Origin: Dasypus novemcinctus
Taxonomy: Eukaryota; Chordata; Mammalia; Cingulata; Dasypodidae
Reading direction: 5' to 3'
DNA length: 64,000 nt
Assembly: GCF_030445035.2 (NCBI RefSeq)
Contig: NC_080689.1
Location: 19,311,278 to 19,375,277, forward strand
Shown here: piece by piece, positions 21,990-64,000 of the stretch
Numbering within the stretch: position 1 is the first letter of the stretch
How the letters are laid out: each line of letters begins with the position of its first letter
The notes under the pieces: model-generated
Database searches by the model: none
The model's input: the letters and a program-made list of their open reading frames with translations, nothing else
What the model was told of the DNA's origin: nothing
Position numbers and translations under genes: made by a program

Positions 21990-24150
21990 TTAATTTCTGT
22001 CTCTATGAATTCCCATATGCTAGTTATTTCACCATAGGTGAGATCATACAATATTTGTTCTTATGTATCTGGCTTATTTCATTCAACATGATGTTGTTAA
22101 AATTCATCCATGTTATTGCATATAAGGGAACTTCATTACTTTATATAGCCAAACTATTCTATACTTATTTTCTGAGGAACCACCATACTGCTGCCCACAG
22201 TGGCACCATTTTACATTCTGAGGAACAATATATAGGTTTCCCATTTCTCTGCAACCCTGCCAACTTTGTGAGTTTCCATTTATTAAGTAATAGCCATTTA
22301 GTGGGTATGACATTGTGTCTCTTGGTTTTGATTTGCATTTCCCTAATAACTAATGATGTTGAGCATCTTTTCATGTGCTTTTTCTCCATTTGTATATCTT
22401 CTTTGGAGAAATGTCTGTTCAAGTCCTGTGGCCATTTTTAATTGGTGGGCTTGTCTTTTAATGTTGCATTATAGGAGTTCTTTATATATTCTGTATTTTA
22501 AACTCTTATGAGATATATGGTTTCCAAATATTTTCTCTCATTCTGTAGGTAATCTTTTAACTTTCTTAACAATGTCCATTAATTCACAAAAGTTTTTAAT
22601 TTTGATGAAGCTATCTAATTTTCCTTTTTTTTTTTTTTTGCTTATGCTTTTGATGTAAATTATACTATCATCACTTAATACATGGTCCTGAGGACATTCT
22701 ATGAAATTTTTCTCTAGGACTTTTATAGTCTTAATTCTTATATTTAGGTCTTGGGTTCATATTAATTTGTTAGGTAGGCATATACTTTCATATTTTTGAA
22801 TATGTCTATCCAGTTTCCCAGTAACATTGGTTAAATAGGCAATTCTTTCCCCATTGAGTGGATATGGCATCTTTGTCAAAAATCCTTAGGACTAAAAAAT
22901 ATTTGGCCATAGATAGGAAGGTTTATTTCTGCACTCACAATTCTATGCCATTGATGTACATATCTGTCCTTGTGCCAGTACTACACTGTGTTGATTAGTC
23001 TATCTTTGTAATATGTTTTGAAATCTGGAAGTGTGTGTTCTTCTTTTTCAAGATGTTTTTGACATGTTTTTGGATATTGGCATCCCTTGTCATTTCAAAT
23101 GAATTTGGTGATTGGTTTTCCATTTCAGCAAAAAAGGCTGTTGGAATTTTGATTGAGATTGTGTTGAATCTGTAAATCATTTTGCGTAGGACTGACATAT
23201 TAATATAGTTTTCCAATCCACTAACAAAGAATGTCTTTCCTCTAAGTATTCTTTAATGTATTTTTGCACCACTTTATAGTATTCTGCATAAAAGTCTTCT
23301 GCATCCATGATTAAATTTATTCCTAGAAATTTGATTTTCATTGTCACTGTAAAAGAAATTGTCCTATTGATTTTCTCTTCAGTTGTTCATTACTTTTATT
23401 TATTTTTATTTCATTTCTCTCCCCTCCCCCCCCCCCCCCCAGTTGTCTGCTCTCTGTGTCCATTCACTATGTGTTCTTCTGTGTCCCCTTGTATTCTTGT
23501 CAGTGGCACCCGGAATCTGTGTCTCGTTTTGTTGCGTCATCTTGCTGCATCAGCTCTCCGTGGGTGTGGTTCCAATTCCTGTGCAGGCTGACTTTTTTTG
23601 CACTGGACAGCTCTCCTTACGGGGCACACTCCTTGCATGTGGGTCTCCCCTATGCAGGGGACACCCCTGCATGGCACGGCATTCCTTGTGCACATCAGCA
23701 CTGCACATGGGCCAGTTCATCACATGGGTCAGGAGGTCCTGGGTTTGAACCTTGGACCTCCCATGTGGTAGGCTCTATCCATTGGGCCAAATCTGCTTCC
23801 CTGTTCTTTACTTTTATATAGAACACCAGTGATTTTTGAGTATTGATCCTTTACCACTTCGCTGAATTCAATTATTAGTTTTGGTAGCTTTCTTGTTGAT
23901 TCCTTGGGATTTTCTCAGATCATGCCATCTGCAAATAGGGAAAGTTCTTATTCTTCCTTTCCAATTCAAACACTTTTTTTCCTTGCGTGATTGCTCTGGT
24001 AGAATTTCCAGGACAATGGTGAACAGCAGTGTTGTAAGCAGACATACTTGTCTTGTTTCTGATCTTAGGGAGAATGCTTCCATTCTTTATTGTTGAGTAT
24101 GATGTTACCTATGAGTTTTCATATGTGCTCTTTATTATGTTGAGGAAAAA
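21990..24150 (-). mobile_element. Antisense L1 3' half, degenerate
   Basis: The text runs from L1 3' UTR-like sequence through ORF2 C-terminal and RT pieces (for example the minus frames at 22422-22165 and 23216-22995), ending near 24150. Frames are short and broken. A SINE lies at 23402-23801. It may continue the L1 fragment at 9691-11830, separated by later insertions; that join is not proven. Confidence 0.7.
23402..23801 (-). mobile_element. DAS-type SINE
   Basis: Antisense copy with a long C-run (23427-23440) next to the tail. Imperfect duplication: ttgttcattacttttat on the left, ctgttctttacttttat on the right. Confidence 0.9.
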
Positions 24151-24464
24151 ATTTTAATTAAGATAAAGGAAAAGTCTCACAAATTATCCTTACATAAAAT
24201 AGTTAATATAATATTATAAGCATTAGGTACTCTTTGATTCAATTTTGTTAAAATAAAAAAGACTGGAAAGAAACTTCAAATTATCAAGAGTGGTTTGCTC
24301 TGAGTCAGTGATACAATAGTGGTGTAACTTGTCTTGATTGTTGAAATGTTTTCCAGGAATAGTACAGAATCGCAGTTAACATTTTAAAAATAGGTAATGT
24401 AGGGTATGTTTCCATTTTTTTCCATTGACTACATGGCCCGTATTAAGTGCTTAATGTTACCTGT
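24151..24464. other. Intergenic DNA, nothing recognised
   Basis: AT-rich, no open frame and no recognised repeat. Confidence 0.5.
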
Positions 24465-25030
24465 TATATAGTCCATCTACAATCCATTCTCCACACTGCA
24501 GCCACAGTGATGCTTCATATGTGTAAAGGTCACTCCCTTGTTAAAACTCTCCAGGGGCTTCCTCTCTCACTTGAGAAAAAATATCCAAGTTCCTTCCCCC
24601 TAATTTAGAAATTCTGTCTTTATCATGTCCTTATCTACCACTTAGATCCTCTTTTCTTTTTCCCCCTCTAGCCCAAAGCTCCAGATATATTGCCTTCTTT
24701 AAATTCTAAAACACCCTTGGTGATTTTTTTACTTAAGTTATTTGAACTAGTTGTTTATTCTGCCTGGGAAAATGTTCACAAAAAGACTTTCGTCATTCAG
24801 AAGTCCATTTAAGTTTCATGTCCTTAGATTGATTTTCTCTGACCACTACTCTAAATAAGCCACTTAGTTACTCTTTATGGCATTTCTCTATTTCCTGCAC
24901 AATACCGCTTATCTATATATCTTTTTTGAAGTTTATTTTTGTTTCTTTTTTGTCTCTTCCTACTAGAATAAGTTCCCTTAGACTTGTGCATGTCATCCAC
25001 AGATGCTCCATGAACACTTATTTAATGAAT
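24465..25030 (+). mobile_element. LINE-2 (L2) 3' region
   Basis: Shows the L2 consensus pattern: accctccaggggcttcc-like text, then a ctctgaccacc-like motif, a tactagaataagttcc block and a closing gaacacttatttaatga. Ancient and decayed. Confidence 0.8.
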
Positions 25031-25139
25031 TTTCTGTTCAGTGTTTTTATTTTCCACGTGTTCTATGGTCAATATTATTTCTATATAAAATAAATTTCAT
25101 ATTGAATTTAAATACATTTTAAATACAGTACTCTAATTA

Positions 25140-25290
25140 GTCTGAGTTCAAATCCAGCTACAATGGCAAACTAGTATCACTCTGCCGAAGTTCTTTAATC
25201 TTTCTGATTCGTCATCTGTAAAACGGGAATAATGTCTAACTCATAAAATCACTGCAGAAATTAAATCACATAAGTAAAAGCGACTGAACA
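25140..25290 (+). mobile_element. MIR SINE
   Basis: Contains gagttcaaatccagct and the core-like cgtcatctgtaaaacggg motif, followed by ggaataatgtct. These are classic MIR landmarks. It lies just upstream of the SLC30A6 CpG island. Confidence 0.8.
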
Positions 25291-25536
25291 CGCAACAAAA
25301 TTTTCCTAAAATTATCTCAACACTAAAGACTACCCTCTGATAACAGTCCAGCACTCGCATTCGACTCTGCCAAGCGCAAGGGCAGCCGGGAAGGAGGCCG
25401 GCGTCGGCCGCTAGGGCAGCACTTCCGCCCCAGCTTGTTCGCAGCCAATCGGCCTCCGATGCTCCGCCCTTTCCGTTGCGTGGAAAACAAGCCTCCAGAG
25501 CGTCTTCTTCCGGCGGGAGCGGTGCTGCTCCTTACC

Positions 25537-63579
<38,043 letters not shown>

Positions 63580-64000
63580 GTAAGTATTATTCATTGCTGC
63601 CGAATGTGTTATTATTTCCTGGGACCCAACTTTTAAGGGCATCTGTGGGATGGGTAGGGGTCAAGCTATCCTAGTGTTTTTTGCTGATGACCTATGTCAG
63701 CTTTGTGAAGTCTTGTTGTCAAGTGTCTTCATTTGAAAAATTAAAGGGATTGAATTCAATAAGAATTTCTCATCATAATCTATAATACAGGAAAACTGTC
63801 TAAATTTCCTGCTGTTGACCTGATGAATGAAATAGAGATGAGAACAGTAAGAGAGAAATCTAAGCCATGGTTGCTATTGCTGAGAGAGAGGGAAGAGAGG
63901 TATTTGGTAGGAAGCAATTTTTTTTAAAAAATTTCTTTTAGAAAATAGTCCTTACAGTTGCTGTAACGTTAACATTTTATGACATGTGATTCTTTGGCTA
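63580..64000. other. Start of SLC30A6 intron 10
   Basis: Unrecognised AT-rich sequence to the window edge. Confidence 0.6.

Noticed and set aside
9691-24150. Claim that the L1 fragments at 9.7-11.8 kb and 22.0-24.15 kb are one element split by later insertions
   Set aside because: The join is plausible from order, but 13641-13884 is unexplained and no clean target duplication around the inserts could be read.

Overview
This window is mammalian nuclear DNA, almost certainly from a xenarthran and most likely an armadillo (Dasypus). The main clue is more than twenty copies of a tRNA-derived SINE of the DAS type. Each has a head resembling tggcccagtgg, a B box resembling ggttcaaacc, a GC-rich body and an A-rich tail, and many have perfect target-site duplications. 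L1 in both orientations, MaLR-like LTRs, and old L2 and MIR fragments fill most of the rest. Coding DNA is under 2 percent of the window.

One host protein gene is present: SLC30A6 (zinc transporter ZnT6), on the + strand from about 25.4 kb to beyond the right edge. Its CpG-rich promoter and first exon lie near 25.35-25.54 kb. Exon 1 contributes only the ATG. Nine further coding exons follow at 38.7, 51.9, 52.7, 57.1, 58.5, 60.0, 60.7, 62.6 and 63.5 kb. Every junction is in frame, giving 221 complete codons plus two bases, roughly the first half of the protein.

Layout: 1-3119 is the 5' end of a betaretrovirus-like provirus on the minus strand (LTR, primer-binding site, a 525-codon gag, pro, and the start of reverse transcriptase), cut by the window edge. 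From 3.1 to 25 kb lies gene-free DNA upstream of SLC30A6, built from antisense L1 copies, one of them nearly full length (about 13.9-22.0 kb), with nested SINEs, a solo LTR with a 5-bp duplication, an L2 and a MIR. From 25.5 to 64 kb is SLC30A6. Its first two introns (about 13 kb each) have been filled by L1, SINE and LTR insertions and hold two recognisable processed pseudogenes on the minus strand, RPL21 (37.4-37.9 kb) and YWHAZ (44.3-46.2 kb). They also hold a third retrocopy (42.55-43.52 kb) of an unidentified transcript that was polyadenylated inside an LTR.

The most unusual items are the young-looking provirus with a TGA between its two nucleocapsid zinc knuckles, and the retrocopy of the LTR-terminated transcript. 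I found no new multi-gene system. Repeat family names come from recognising sequence patterns, not from a database search.
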